A stretch of DNA of 36,066 nucleotides from NCBI GenBank assembly GCA_025201865.1, contig MU602744.1, forward strand, positions 4,581 through 40,646, written 5' to 3'. Position 1 is the first letter of the stretch. The number at the start of each line of letters is the position of its first letter. The notes under the pieces were generated by a model. That model was not told the DNA's origin. It saw only the letters and a list, made by a program, of their open reading frames with translations, and did not search any database. Origin of the DNA: Ramicandelaber brevisporus (lineage: Eukaryota > Kickxellomycota > Ramicandelaberales > Ramicandelaberaceae). Positions 28,619 to 36,066 of the stretch are shown in pieces. A program made the position numbers and the translations under genes.

Positions 28619-29296
28619 ATGGCAGAGCAGTTCCACAAGGGTGTCGAGGGTCCAGCTGGAAACCTCGACGGCAGCAATCTCCGTGTTCTTATTGTGCACG
28701 CTCGCTGGAACAAGACCATTGTCGACGCGCTCGTCCAGGGTGCTATCGAGGTTCTCACTGGCAAGCACGGTGTCCGCAACGAGAACGTTGTTGTGCGCGA
28801 AGTATCTGGCTCGTACGAATTGCCATTTGCTGCCCAGAAGCTGATTCACCAGTCGCAGCTGGCTGCTGGCGCCGCTGTATCCTCAGGCAAGAAGAGCCTG
28901 ACTGCCACCGATCTCCTGATGCAGGATCTGGATCCACTTGCTGCTGGAAGCGGCTCGCCAAGCACCTCCGCACAGTCTCCGGCTGTTTCTGGCAGTGCAG
29001 CAGCATCGCAGCGTCCATTTGATGCCGTGATTGCAATTGGTGTCCTCATCAAGGGATCCACCATGCACTTTGAGTACATTTGCGATGCCGTCAGCCAGGC
29101 ATTGATGCGCGTTGGTCTCGAGACGAGCGTGCCTGTGATTTTCGGTGTTCTGACTTGCCTGACAGAGACTCAGGCACTGAACCGGGCCGGATTGCTTGGT
29201 CCAGAGCAAGATGCTGTCGAGGACCAGAAGCTGCTGCACAACCACGGTCACGATTGGGGCACTGCCGCTGTCGAAATGGCTTTGCTTAAGATTTAA
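28619..29296 (+). CDS. RIB4: 6,7-dimethyl-8-ribityllumazine synthase with a low-complexity insertion (225 aa)
   Basis: Lumazine synthase makes 6,7-dimethyl-8-ribityllumazine from the pyrimidine diamine and dihydroxybutanone phosphate in riboflavin synthesis. Family motifs are complete: LRVLIVHARWN (21-31), GSYELPFAAQKL (64-75), IGVLIKGSTMHFEYI (140-154, with the catalytic-type His), VPVIFGVLT (171-179) and HNHGHDWG (207-214). Between AAQKL and FDAVIAI there are nearly 60 residues, where bacterial and yeast enzymes have roughly 8-12. The extra segment (about 80-132) is rich in Ala, Ser, Gly and Pro and contains SLTATDLLMQDLDPL. It should form a surface loop on the oligomer. Codon use is biased to C-ending codons. 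The neighbour is a divergent CobW-family GTPase. Confidence 0.96.
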   Translation: MAEQFHKGVEGPAGNLDGSNLRVLIVHARWNKTIVDALVQGAIEVLTGKHGVRNENVVVREVSGSYELPFAAQKLIHQSQLAAGAAVSSGKKSLTATDLLMQDLDPLAAGSGSPSTSAQSPAVSGSAAASQRPFDAVIAIGVLIKGSTMHFEYICDAVSQALMRVGLETSVPVIFGVLTCLTETQALNRAGLLGPEQDAVEDQKLLHNHGHDWGTAAVEMALLKI

Positions 29297-29503
29297 GCAA
29301 GCCTTCTATTCTCGTAAGATTTAAACATTTCGCACACACACAATCCCCTCTCTTCTTTCATTTCCTTCCTTAAACTAACATGCTGCGAAGAATGACATCA
29401 TGCATTATATACCGCTATTCTGCCGCTATTCGAGTCGCTATATAAACAAATACATTGGTTCCGTTGCCCAAAATTGTGTTTTTTTTGAATGATATACTCT
29501 TGC

Positions 29504-29938
29504 TTAACGGAGTGGGATGAAGCGAGAAGAGTGGGTAGCACCAATACCTGGACGACCGTGCTTAACTGGCTTATAGGTCATGGAGAACTCACCGAGGTAG
29601 AAACCGATCATTTCTGGCTTGATTTCGACCTGGTTGAAGGTCTTGCCGTTGTAGATACCAACAACAGAGCCAACCATCTCTGGGACAATAACCATGTTGC
29701 GAAGGTGAGTCTTGACGACGGCTGGCTTCTCGTTCGGGCCGGCAGCCTTCTTGGCAGCACGCAGCTTCTTGATCAGGCTCATTGGGCGAGCCTTGATACC
29801 GCGGTGGAACTTGCGGCGAGCACGGCAGTGGACGAGATCAACAAACTCCTCCATTGGCATGTCGAGCAGATCCTTGAGCTCGATACCGCGGTACGAGAAA
29901 GTCTTAAAAATGCGCTTCTTACCAGTTGCGTCGGCCAT
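29504..29938 (-). CDS. RPS15: 40S ribosomal protein S15 (uS19), 144 aa
   Basis: This is a small-subunit head protein near the decoding site. The sequence matches the eukaryotic family throughout: [19 protein letters not shown] at the N-terminus, [38 protein letters not shown], and the C-terminal [19 protein letters not shown] tail that reaches the decoding centre. Length is normal for the family (about 140-150). The gene is intronless here, which is notable because ribosomal protein genes often keep introns in fungi. It is convergent with RIB4, 207 bp apart. The ATG at 29938 is clear. Confidence 0.98.
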   Translation of the reverse strand: MADATGKKRIFKTFSYRGIELKDLLDMPMEEFVDLVHCRARRKFHRGIKARPMSLIKKLRAAKKAAGPNEKPAVVKTHLRNMVIVPEMVGSVVGIYNGKTFNQVEIKPEMIGFYLGEFSMTYKPVKHGRPGIGATHSSRFIPLR

Positions 29939-30914
29939 TTCTGAGGGGAATACTGTTTGGTTGATCTGAGATCGAGTTGCGCTGTGGATTCTTTTTGCGT
30001 GCTTTGAAAGAGGGGGCGATCGTTGGCCCCTCTGATGCCGCCAGTGTATTTTGGCCCCAAGATCCAGCAGTTGGTTATTTTTTTTCTGGCTGCTGTATGT
30101 GTGCTACCAGAGCTTGCAGCGCAGAAATTAATTTCGCCCCACGTGCATAATTCTTGTCTTGTCTTGAAGGGAAAAAATAAATAATAAATAATTTATTTAT
30201 TTATTATAGAAATTTCCCCCCCCCCCACATTTATCTGGACAATAAAAAAAGTTGTATGAATATACTATACTATAGAATCCCAACTTTTGATAGAACGAAA
30301 CAGTGATACTGGTTGACAGTATAGAGTAAGATCTTTTTTAAAGACTTTGTTTAGTCTGGAGCAAGAAATGTTTGCTCATGTTTAGTAGGAATCAAAATTT
30401 GCATACTGCAAGTATCTCCAACAACAGCCACCACAGAAAAGCACACCTAGTCACATCTGACTGCATCCTACAGAATCGGTTTTTGTTCTCTCATTTCGCA
30501 CCTAGATTTCGCAGCCTCCTTCAAAGTCTTCCCCCACTTGGTGATGCGTGGGGAAAAGCTCATATTTGTTGCCAACTTTTATTGTGAGATTTTCATTTAA
30601 CCGGCAGTCAATTTACATTGATAGCTTCATTATTTTCAATGAAGTGGCACTCTTGTAACGGACTGATAAGTGAAGTATCGCCCCCTCATCCCCTAATCGA
30701 AAAGCCCTAACTGAGAACACGAAACGTAGACTTGTAAAGAGGGAAAGGGAAAGAAAGGAAAGGAAAGGAATGTACTGAATTATCAGTCAAGCACTTCTCA
30801 GTCAGGATACGCGTAGACATCTACTGTGGATGGCACCGCCACCTTGCAAAGCCGACCCGCACTCCATCAATAGTGAGCAGGTGACGACTACGTACATTTC
30901 GCATTGTAAACGAA

Positions 30915-30919
30915 CCAAT
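30915..30919 (+). promoter_or_regulatory. CCAAT box upstream of the cysteine-rich peptide gene
   Basis: AACCAATAGG is a good match for a HAP/NF-Y site. It sits about 76 bp upstream of the TATA box at 30995, an ordinary spacing for a regulated promoter. Confidence 0.45.
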
Positions 30920-30994
30920 AGGATTCAAGATGATGCTTGAGAAGGGATGGAAGGGAGTCGTACGAGCATGTATCGCTTAAGGGCAGCGATATTC

Positions 30995-31002
30995 TATAAA
31001 TA
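30995..31002 (+). promoter_or_regulatory. TATA box of the cysteine-rich peptide gene
   Basis: TATAAATA is a consensus TATA box 170 bp upstream of the ATG at 31172. The transcript would begin near 31030 and carry an ATG-free leader with a CAT-repeat tract at about 31048-31083. Confidence 0.7.
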
Positions 31003-31171
31003 CGTAGCCAACAAGCAGGTCGTTCTCGCCTCATCTTGTTTGTGCTTCATCATCATCATCATCATCATCATCGTCATCATCATCTCTTAAGCAACACGAC
31101 TGCTCACATCCACTTAGCACACAGCCCAACTTTCCAACTTTCCAAGCCAACTTTATACAAGACTCATCCAA

Positions 31172-31426
31172 ATGAAGATCACTTTCGCTGCTGTCCTCCT
31201 CGCTACTCTTGCCCTCGCCGGTATGACCAACGCTCTGAAGTGCATGTGTGAGGGTGGCGCTGATGTCTCCCGCCGTGCCTGTGATGCATCTGGCCACAGA
31301 TACAATGCCGATAGCTGTGGCCACTCCGGCTGCTGCGTCTACCCGACTGAAACCCAAGGTTTTGCTGCCAAGTGCCGCGAGAATGGCTCCAACTTCCTTG
31401 GCTGCAATGACTGCGCCGATTGCTAA
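31172..31426 (+). CDS. Small secreted cysteine-rich protein (84 aa, 10 Cys)
   Basis: A signal peptide (1 to about 21) is followed by a mature domain of about 63 residues with ten cysteines at 24, 26, 37, 49, 54, 55, 68, 78, 81 and 84. The spacing is C-x-C-x10-C-x11-C-x4-CC-x12-C-x9-C-x2-C-x2-C. Five disulphides are possible, and the protein ends on a cysteine. The promoter has CCAAT and TATA boxes and codons are C-ending, so strong, regulated expression is likely. It belongs to the broad class of fungal small secreted cysteine-rich proteins. A defence, signalling or effector-like role is possible, but I recognise no named family and assign no function. Confidence 0.85.
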   Translation: MKITFAAVLLATLALAGMTNALKCMCEGGADVSRRACDASGHRYNADSCGHSGCCVYPTETQGFAAKCRENGSNFLGCNDCADC

Positions 31427-31833
31427 GTGCAATAACCAAGTACTTCTTCCTTACTTCTCTTATATCATTGCATCAACTACACTTTCTCATCATCAAACAG
31501 CTAGCTTCTTCTTATCTTATCTTATCTTTTTTAAACAAAAAAACATGTCCCCTGATTGTTGTCAAGTAGAATCTCATTGAATGATGGCTACAAATCTATA
31601 TACTTCTTGTATTTGATCATAACGGGGGTTAAGATTAGAACCAAAAATTGGATAAGGACAAACAACAACAACAATAAAAAGATAGTGAAAAGTGTGTGAT
31701 GGATAATAAAAAAAGAAAATAAAAATAGGATACGTAAAGGAGGTAAAAAAATAAAAGCAATAATTAGTGGAACAAAGAGAGTCACAGATGGGAACTGATA
31801 TGCGCTTCTTTTTATTATATTTGTTTTTGATAT
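31427..31833. other. Convergent 3' region
   Basis: This is the 3' UTR space between the cysteine-rich peptide gene (+) and the eIF4B-like gene (-). It is AT-rich with a short CTTAT repeat near 31510-31530. I see no gene. Confidence 0.5.
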
Positions 31834-33729
31834 TTACTCATCGTTGGCACTCATCAGGTTGAATGGGTTGACGGCAGCCTGAACTGGCTCGTCATCCTTT
31901 AAACCCTTGCCACCTTGAGCACCAGTCTTTGGCTGAGAAGTGCTGACCCATCCGTCCTGGTCGCGAACTGGAGCCTTTGGAGCTGGCTTGCTAGTGCGAG
32001 TACCGCTGTTGGATGTCGACTTGCGCCATGGACCAGTCTCCGTAGAAGTGGTACCTTCCTTGGATGCGGATGGAGCTGCGTTGGAATCGAAGCGCCGAGA
32101 GCCCTTGGATGGGGGACGATCAAAAGCACGTGGACCACTGCGCCAGCTGTTGTCACCACCGGCAGCAGCACCGGCAGCGCTTGGAGATGTAGGAGACTTT
32201 GGCTCTTCGCCACCAGTAGCAGTAGCAGTAGCAGTAGTAGCAGCAGCGGCAGTAGAGGAAGAAGCAGCGGAGTCAGCATCGCGGCGAGGACCACGACGCC
32301 ATGTACCTTCGGAAAAGTCACGGCGCTCACGGCGCTCACGACGCGGCTGGCCTTCGCTGCCCTCAGCTGCAACTGAGGAACTTTCATCGGATGGGCTGCT
32401 GACAACACGACGTGGGAAGCGACGGTCACCGCGCTCCTCGGCGGGCTTGGCCGAACGACGCCAGTCGCTTTCCGGCACCTCAATGTTGCTGGCAAAACCA
32501 GCCTTGGACTTGGTTGGTGAAGTGGCAGCTGGTTCAGCAGTAGCATCAGCGGCAGCAGCAGCTTCGGTAGTAGCAGCAGCGGCGGCAGGCTCAGGTTTTC
32601 TCCAGGCACCCTCAGGCACTTCGGCGGCGGCGGCAGTAGCGGCAGTAGCGGCAGCAGCAGTCTCGTCGTTCAGCTTGCTTCCACGACGACCACCACGCTG
32701 TGGCTTCTCGTTTGACTCACGTGGTTCTCTCCGCCAGTCACCCTCTGGAATATCCGCAGCCTCGCGCTGTGGCTTCTCTTTACCATGGGAACGCTCCTCG
32801 ACTGGACCAGAACGGCGCCATTCGCCCTCTGGAATGTCAGCCTGGAGGAACTTTGACCGCTCTTCGCGGTGTGGACGCTCCTCGCGCTCTTCAACTGGAC
32901 CAGACCGCCGCCAGTCACCTTGTGGAATGTCAGCGCCTTCCTCGTGTTGTTCATGTGGTTTGGAGCGGTCCTCGACGGGGCCAGAGCGGCGCCACTCGCC
33001 CTCTGGGAGCTCAAAGCGCTGCTTCTGCTCGCGAGCAGCACGACGTTCTTGGTCGGCAGCATCGCGGTCGTGGGCATGCTTGGCGGCACCAGCGCGCCAG
33101 TCCGATCCGGCAAATGGATCTGCTGGCTTGTCATCGCCATCGCCAGCACCGAATGCAGACTTGGACTTGCTGGCACCACGCCAGTCAGTGACATCGTCAA
33201 TGTGATCGCCGCGAGACTCGCTGAGGCTCATGACAACAGTGCGGCCTTGAATCTGGCCGCCAGCCTTGTCAAATGCACCCTTCAATGCAGCGAGGTCAGC
33301 AAATGTGACCTTGGCAAATCCCTTTGGGCGATTGCGCATCTTGTCCATGACGACGCGAATGCTCTTGACAGCCAATGGCTCAAAGAAGGATTGCAGGTCG
33401 CCCTCAGTGATTTCGTACGACAGGTTGCCCACATGCATTTCGTATGGACCCTCAGTCGGCCACTCGGTTGGGATAACAGTTGCGCGGCCTGGACGAGAGC
33501 CGCCGGCGCCGGCAGCACCGCCAACAGCCGTGCTGATGTCGCCACTGGCGGCAGCTGGAGCGCTTGGGAGCTCAAAGTCGTCGTCCGCCCAGACGCTGAT
33601 TGGTGCAGCAGCGGGAACAGCGGCAGCAACGCTCGACTGAGACGGTGCACCTTCATCAGCAGCGGAACCCGGACCACCAAGGAACTGAGCGAGCGAGATC
33701 GTCTGCTTCTTTTTGCCTCCCTTTGCCAT
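31834..33729 (-). CDS. TIF3: eIF4B-like translation initiation factor with RRM and W-R repeats (631 aa)
   Basis: eIF4B stimulates eIF4A helicase and mRNA recruitment to the 40S subunit. The N-terminus (MAKGGKKKQTISLAQFLG) and ISVWADDDFELP match the family. One RRM lies at about 96-170, with RNP2 MHVGNL (98-103) and RNP1 KGFAKVTF (136-143). After it come about eleven D/E-W-R repeats. The clearest four have the form DIPEGEWRRSGPVEER, with acidic and basic charges mixed. These correspond to the repeat region of yeast Tif3. The C-terminus has Ala/Thr/Ser tracts and ends VNPFNLMSANDE. The ATG at 33729 is clear. The gene is divergent from the F-box gene, and AACCCTAG lies about 31 bp upstream of its ATG. 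Confidence 0.92.
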   Translation of the reverse strand: MAKGGKKKQTISLAQFLGGPGSAADEGAPSQSSVAAAVPAAAPISVWADDDFELPSAPAAASGDISTAVGGAAGAGGSRPGRATVIPTEWPTEGPYEMHVGNLSYEITEGDLQSFFEPLAVKSIRVVMDKMRNRPKGFAKVTFADLAALKGAFDKAGGQIQGRTVVMSLSESRGDHIDDVTDWRGASKSKSAFGAGDGDDKPADPFAGSDWRAGAAKHAHDRDAADQERRAAREQKQRFELPEGEWRRSGPVEDRSKPHEQHEEGADIPQGDWRRSGPVEEREERPHREERSKFLQADIPEGEWRRSGPVEERSHGKEKPQREAADIPEGDWRREPRESNEKPQRGGRRGSKLNDETAAAATAATAAAAEVPEGAWRKPEPAAAAATTEAAAAADATAEPAATSPTKSKAGFASNIEVPESDWRRSAKPAEERGDRRFPRRVVSSPSDESSSVAAEGSEGQPRRERRERRDFSEGTWRRGPRRDADSAASSSTAAAATTATATATGGEEPKSPTSPSAAGAAAGGDNSWRSGPRAFDRPPSKGSRRFDSNAAPSASKEGTTSTETGPWRKSTSNSGTRTSKPAPKAPVRDQDGWVSTSQPKTGAQGGKGLKDDEPVQAAVNPFNLMSANDE

Positions 33730-34426
33730 ATGTTCGACTCTTTGGTTGTAGTCTGCGAGAACCCTAGTTTGCGATTATAAAAAGGCGACAGCTGCTGCAG
33801 GCTGTTCGTAGTCTTCTTTTTTTTGTTAAAGCTTTTGTGCGATTTTTTGCTTGTACAGATCCGCTCGATCTCGCGCGAGCACTCCCAGGCCAACTGCAAC
33901 TGCAGCCGCAACAGCAGCAATAAAAATCACCTTCCCTCTCTCTCTCTCCCTCTCTCTCAGTGTGTGTTCGCCACAGTCTCTCGCAGCAGTCTCTTTAAAC
34001 TCAATCGGCTTCAAAGCACAACTTTCCTTCTTACCTTTTTGTCTTACTCTCTTTCCTGAACAGACAAACAACATTAACAGCAGCAAAAATGGATATAGTT
34101 CAAGCAATAAAAGACTTGATTCAACGAACAACTCTATGATAAAAACTGAAGGTCTCTTTAAGAAAATATGAGATAAAAGGAATACTCACGGCGGCGACTC
34201 CACACAAATGGCTCACCACATTACAGCACGACTTTGTGGCGCTGGAGCGAGCAACCGGTACAACATCCGACTATGACTACCATGGCTCGTACCAAAGACA
34301 ACTCCAGCCTCGGCATAATTGTTTCACAATCAGCTCATGACAGTTTGTGACTTGTGTAATGTTGCCTCTCTCCTCAAACTCAGCCTCATTGTTTATCTTT
34401 TCTTTTTTATTCTGCTCGCATTCGCG
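33730..34426. promoter_or_regulatory. Divergent promoter region between the eIF4B-like and F-box genes
   Basis: This holds AACCCTAG at 33760-33767 near the eIF4B-like start and a plus-strand TATAAAAA at 33776-33783. A CT microsatellite lies near 33930-33960. ATGs are present on the plus strand (for example near 34089 and at 34337), so the F-box leader is either short or contains upstream starts. I see no further gene. Confidence 0.45.
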
Positions 34427-36028
34427 ATGACCAAACGAGCTCGTTTCAAGAAGGTTGTTGCTGCCGGCCACTTCAGACTACTGGATCTGCCGTTTGATCT
34501 GCGCGAGTATATCACGCAGTTCATTGATAGAAGAACAGCAACTCGTCTTCTTACTGTGTCCTCTGGCTTTCACGAGCTGTTTGTGCGCAGTGTTTGGCGT
34601 TGTATTAAAAAAGGCATCTTCAAAAGTCGTGTTTCCGATGAAATCCGCACGTCAGCGCTTGCTCGATATGGTCGCCTCGTTCGTCGTGTTCAATTTCGAG
34701 GCTTCCTCTATGGGTTGGATTGCAGCATCGACCTCAGCCAGCTACTGCCAAATGTAACTGTGTACGAGTTTGAAGTTAGGAATTATAGCGATGCCAGTAA
34801 AAAGCAGGCTCTTCATTTGATCAAAGCAGTGTCAGGTTTCCATGGATTGCGGTCACTGGAAGTAGCCTTTGGCACAGACTATCATAAGTTTTGTTTGGCA
34901 CCACTGGCTGATGCATTGATTAGTCGTCAGCAGAATCAGAATTGGCAGCGTATTCAGAGACTCAAACTTGTATTTTTACCACGCGATTATGACTTTTCAT
35001 GGACTGATATGGCCAGTTTTGTGGTTAAGGTCACACCACTGCATATTGATGAGTTCGAGATTACCATAGACAAAAGTATCTACAAATTTCCTACAGCCGA
35101 ACAGATGGCATTAATCGGTCCTCATCTTACTAGAATACCTTATCTAAGCTCTTCTGAATCTATTTCAGCATGTAAAGCCAGTCTCAATCGCATCATATAT
35201 AGTCCACAAAATCCATCTGGAAACAATGGACCAGTTGTATTCTCAGGCTTGGAATATCTTAGAGTCGGTTTATGCTGTGCATCCACTGCAGCCTATGACT
35301 ATGTTGATTTTACCCCGATGATATTTCCTCGAGTTGAGACAATGATAGTCAACCTATTTAATTGTGAACAGGATACAATGTCTACGGATCTAGCCTTTGT
35401 ACATCCTGTACTCAGTCAGTACTGGCCAAATGTATCAACCATGGAGCTTTATGGAAATGCTACCTCGTCAGTACTCTATACAGTACTGGATCATAATCCA
35501 CAGATTACTAATCTTGATGTAAAAACTGCTTCCTCTGGAACTAATAGTGATCAGAGTAGTCACTTCAGTTTGGCAGATATATTGAGGAGACTCCCAGTGT
35601 TGGAGACTTTCTACATCTTACTCAAAAAACGGTACAAATTTTATGGTAACTCTGAAGATGATACTGATAGTAACGAAGACAATGACTTATCGTTCATTAA
35701 GAATTCACAGTTGAGGGATATTCAGATTCGTTCTTTAACTATGACAAGCGACTGTCTGGAGATGCTTTACATGTTACCCAAATTAGAAGAATTCATAATC
35801 ATAGCATGTGATTTGGATAATCAACAAGCTGCACTTGAAAAGATTGAACGAATTCAGCAACTTAACAGCACAATGGAGAGTGGTAAATATGGAGCAAGAA
35901 TTCAAAAGATAGAGTTTGAAAAGGTTATTTTTAAAATCTATCATGATTGGTCAGTTAAACTAGCCGTTGCGATGGTGGCTGCCGCTCCGAACATTAAATC
36001 AGTAAAGGTCCGAGCATTAGATCAGTAA
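34427..36028 (+). CDS. F-box protein with possible degenerate leucine-rich repeats (533 aa)
   Basis: An F-box-like segment covers residues 17-60: FRLLDLPFDLREYITQF, then TRLLTVSSGFHELFVRSVW. This region normally binds SKP1 in SCF ubiquitin ligases. The rest has irregular leucine-rich, repeat-like segments (SLEVAFG, RLKLVFLP, YLRVGLC, TMELYGN, NLDVKTA, LEEFIII) with spacing of a degenerate LRR solenoid that could hold a substrate. It is complete, ending 38 bp before the window end. An in-frame ATG at 34337 would add 30 residues containing a hydrophobic stretch. I prefer 34427 because that stretch is encoded by a CT-rich leader-like tract. Codon bias is weaker than in the housekeeping genes, as for a fast-evolving family. 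The substrate is unknown. Confidence 0.75.
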   Translation: MTKRARFKKVVAAGHFRLLDLPFDLREYITQFIDRRTATRLLTVSSGFHELFVRSVWRCIKKGIFKSRVSDEIRTSALARYGRLVRRVQFRGFLYGLDCSIDLSQLLPNVTVYEFEVRNYSDASKKQALHLIKAVSGFHGLRSLEVAFGTDYHKFCLAPLADALISRQQNQNWQRIQRLKLVFLPRDYDFSWTDMASFVVKVTPLHIDEFEITIDKSIYKFPTAEQMALIGPHLTRIPYLSSSESISACKASLNRIIYSPQNPSGNNGPVVFSGLEYLRVGLCCASTAAYDYVDFTPMIFPRVETMIVNLFNCEQDTMSTDLAFVHPVLSQYWPNVSTMELYGNATSSVLYTVLDHNPQITNLDVKTASSGTNSDQSSHFSLADILRRLPVLETFYILLKKRYKFYGNSEDDTDSNEDNDLSFIKNSQLRDIQIRSLTMTSDCLEMLYMLPKLEEFIIIACDLDNQQAALEKIERIQQLNSTMESGKYGARIQKIEFEKVIFKIYHDWSVKLAVAMVAAAPNIKSVKVRALDQ

Positions 36029-36066
36029 AGTTTGACAAAGTTACAACAGAATTGTTCTCAGCGATT

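Larger units (their letters stand above)
29939..31171. other. Divergent intergenic region between RPS15 and the cysteine-rich peptide
   Basis: No gene is supported. Near RPS15 lies an inverted repeat AGAGGGG-N11-CCCCTCT (30009-30033), which also contains AGGGG/CCCCT elements resembling stress-response sites. An AT-rich palindrome (30174-30206) and a run of 11 C (30216-30226) follow. ARCCCTA-like elements occur at 30690-30696 and 30703-30710. A CCAAT box lies at 30915-30919 and a TATA box at 30995-31002, both upstream of the plus-strand peptide. A GGAAA repeat lies near 30740-30770. Confidence 0.5.

Noticed and set aside
30372-30587. Short frame in the RPS15/peptide intergenic region
   Set aside because: It starts at TTG (ATG at 30378), has no signal peptide or domain, and its composition looks random.
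31940-33205. 421-residue frame antisense to the eIF4B-like gene
   Set aside because: It is a shadow of the repetitive, GC-biased coding strand. It has no domain, and the sense frame has clear homology.
1-36066. tRNA, rRNA or snoRNA genes
   Set aside because: I searched the gene-free stretches by eye for tRNA B-box-like sequence and found none. Nothing resembled rRNA. No snoRNA box set was convincing.

Overview
The window looks like nuclear DNA from a fungus. It encodes eukaryotic and fungal proteins: TSR1, ribosomal protein uS19/RPS15, an eIF4B-type factor, fungal-type lumazine synthase, a GPI-type cupredoxin and an F-box protein. Coding regions are almost free of introns. Low-complexity Q, S, A and H tracts are common, as are CA/GT, GA, CAT and GGCA microsatellites and pyrimidine-rich leaders. 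The F-box protein style and low intron load suggest an early-diverging lineage such as Kickxellomycotina (Zoopagomycota). That placement is inference only.

Layout. 385-2574 (-) is a secreted, strongly cationic repeat protein. About 5.5 kb without a protein gene follows (2575-8117), then a 1652-residue Q/S/A-rich zinc-finger regulator (8118-13076, +). Convergent to it is a 1174-residue protein with a C-terminal telobox-like Myb domain (13598-17122, -). Next come a four-TM membrane protein (17588-18403, -), a perfect 100-bp tandem repeat (18981-19273) and an MCT-like MFS transporter (19982-21826, +). A tandem pair of cupredoxin genes follows (22487-23137 and 23461-24048, +). A housekeeping block holds TSR1 (-), a CobW-family GTPase (-) divergent from lumazine synthase (+), and RPS15 (-). 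Last are a 10-cysteine secreted peptide (31172-31426, +), an eIF4B-like factor (31834-33729, -) and a divergent F-box protein (34427-36028, +).

The most striking signal is upstream of the zinc-finger gene. The + strand has no ATG at all from 4542 to 8117 (3576 nt), and the first ATG reached is the zinc-finger start codon. CAT, which is ATG on the other strand, is abundant there. The five ATGs just upstream (4230, 4500, 4521, 4524, 4539) all fall inside a well-formed candidate leader intron (GTAAGT at 4221, CTAAC at 4675, CAG ending at 4723). Before it lies another ATG-free stretch from 3725, next to a TATA-like element near 3850. The simplest reading is a giant, spliced, pyrimidine-rich mRNA leader of about 3.7 kb, under selection to stay free of upstream start codons, in front of a prion-like transcription factor.

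Other points of interest are a thrice-repeated acidic EPPSLD-type motif in the telobox protein, a cupredoxin paralogue in which all four copper ligands are replaced, a roughly 50-residue insertion in lumazine synthase, and telomere-like CCCTGA/ARCCCTA motifs in several leaders that the window's own telobox protein might bind.
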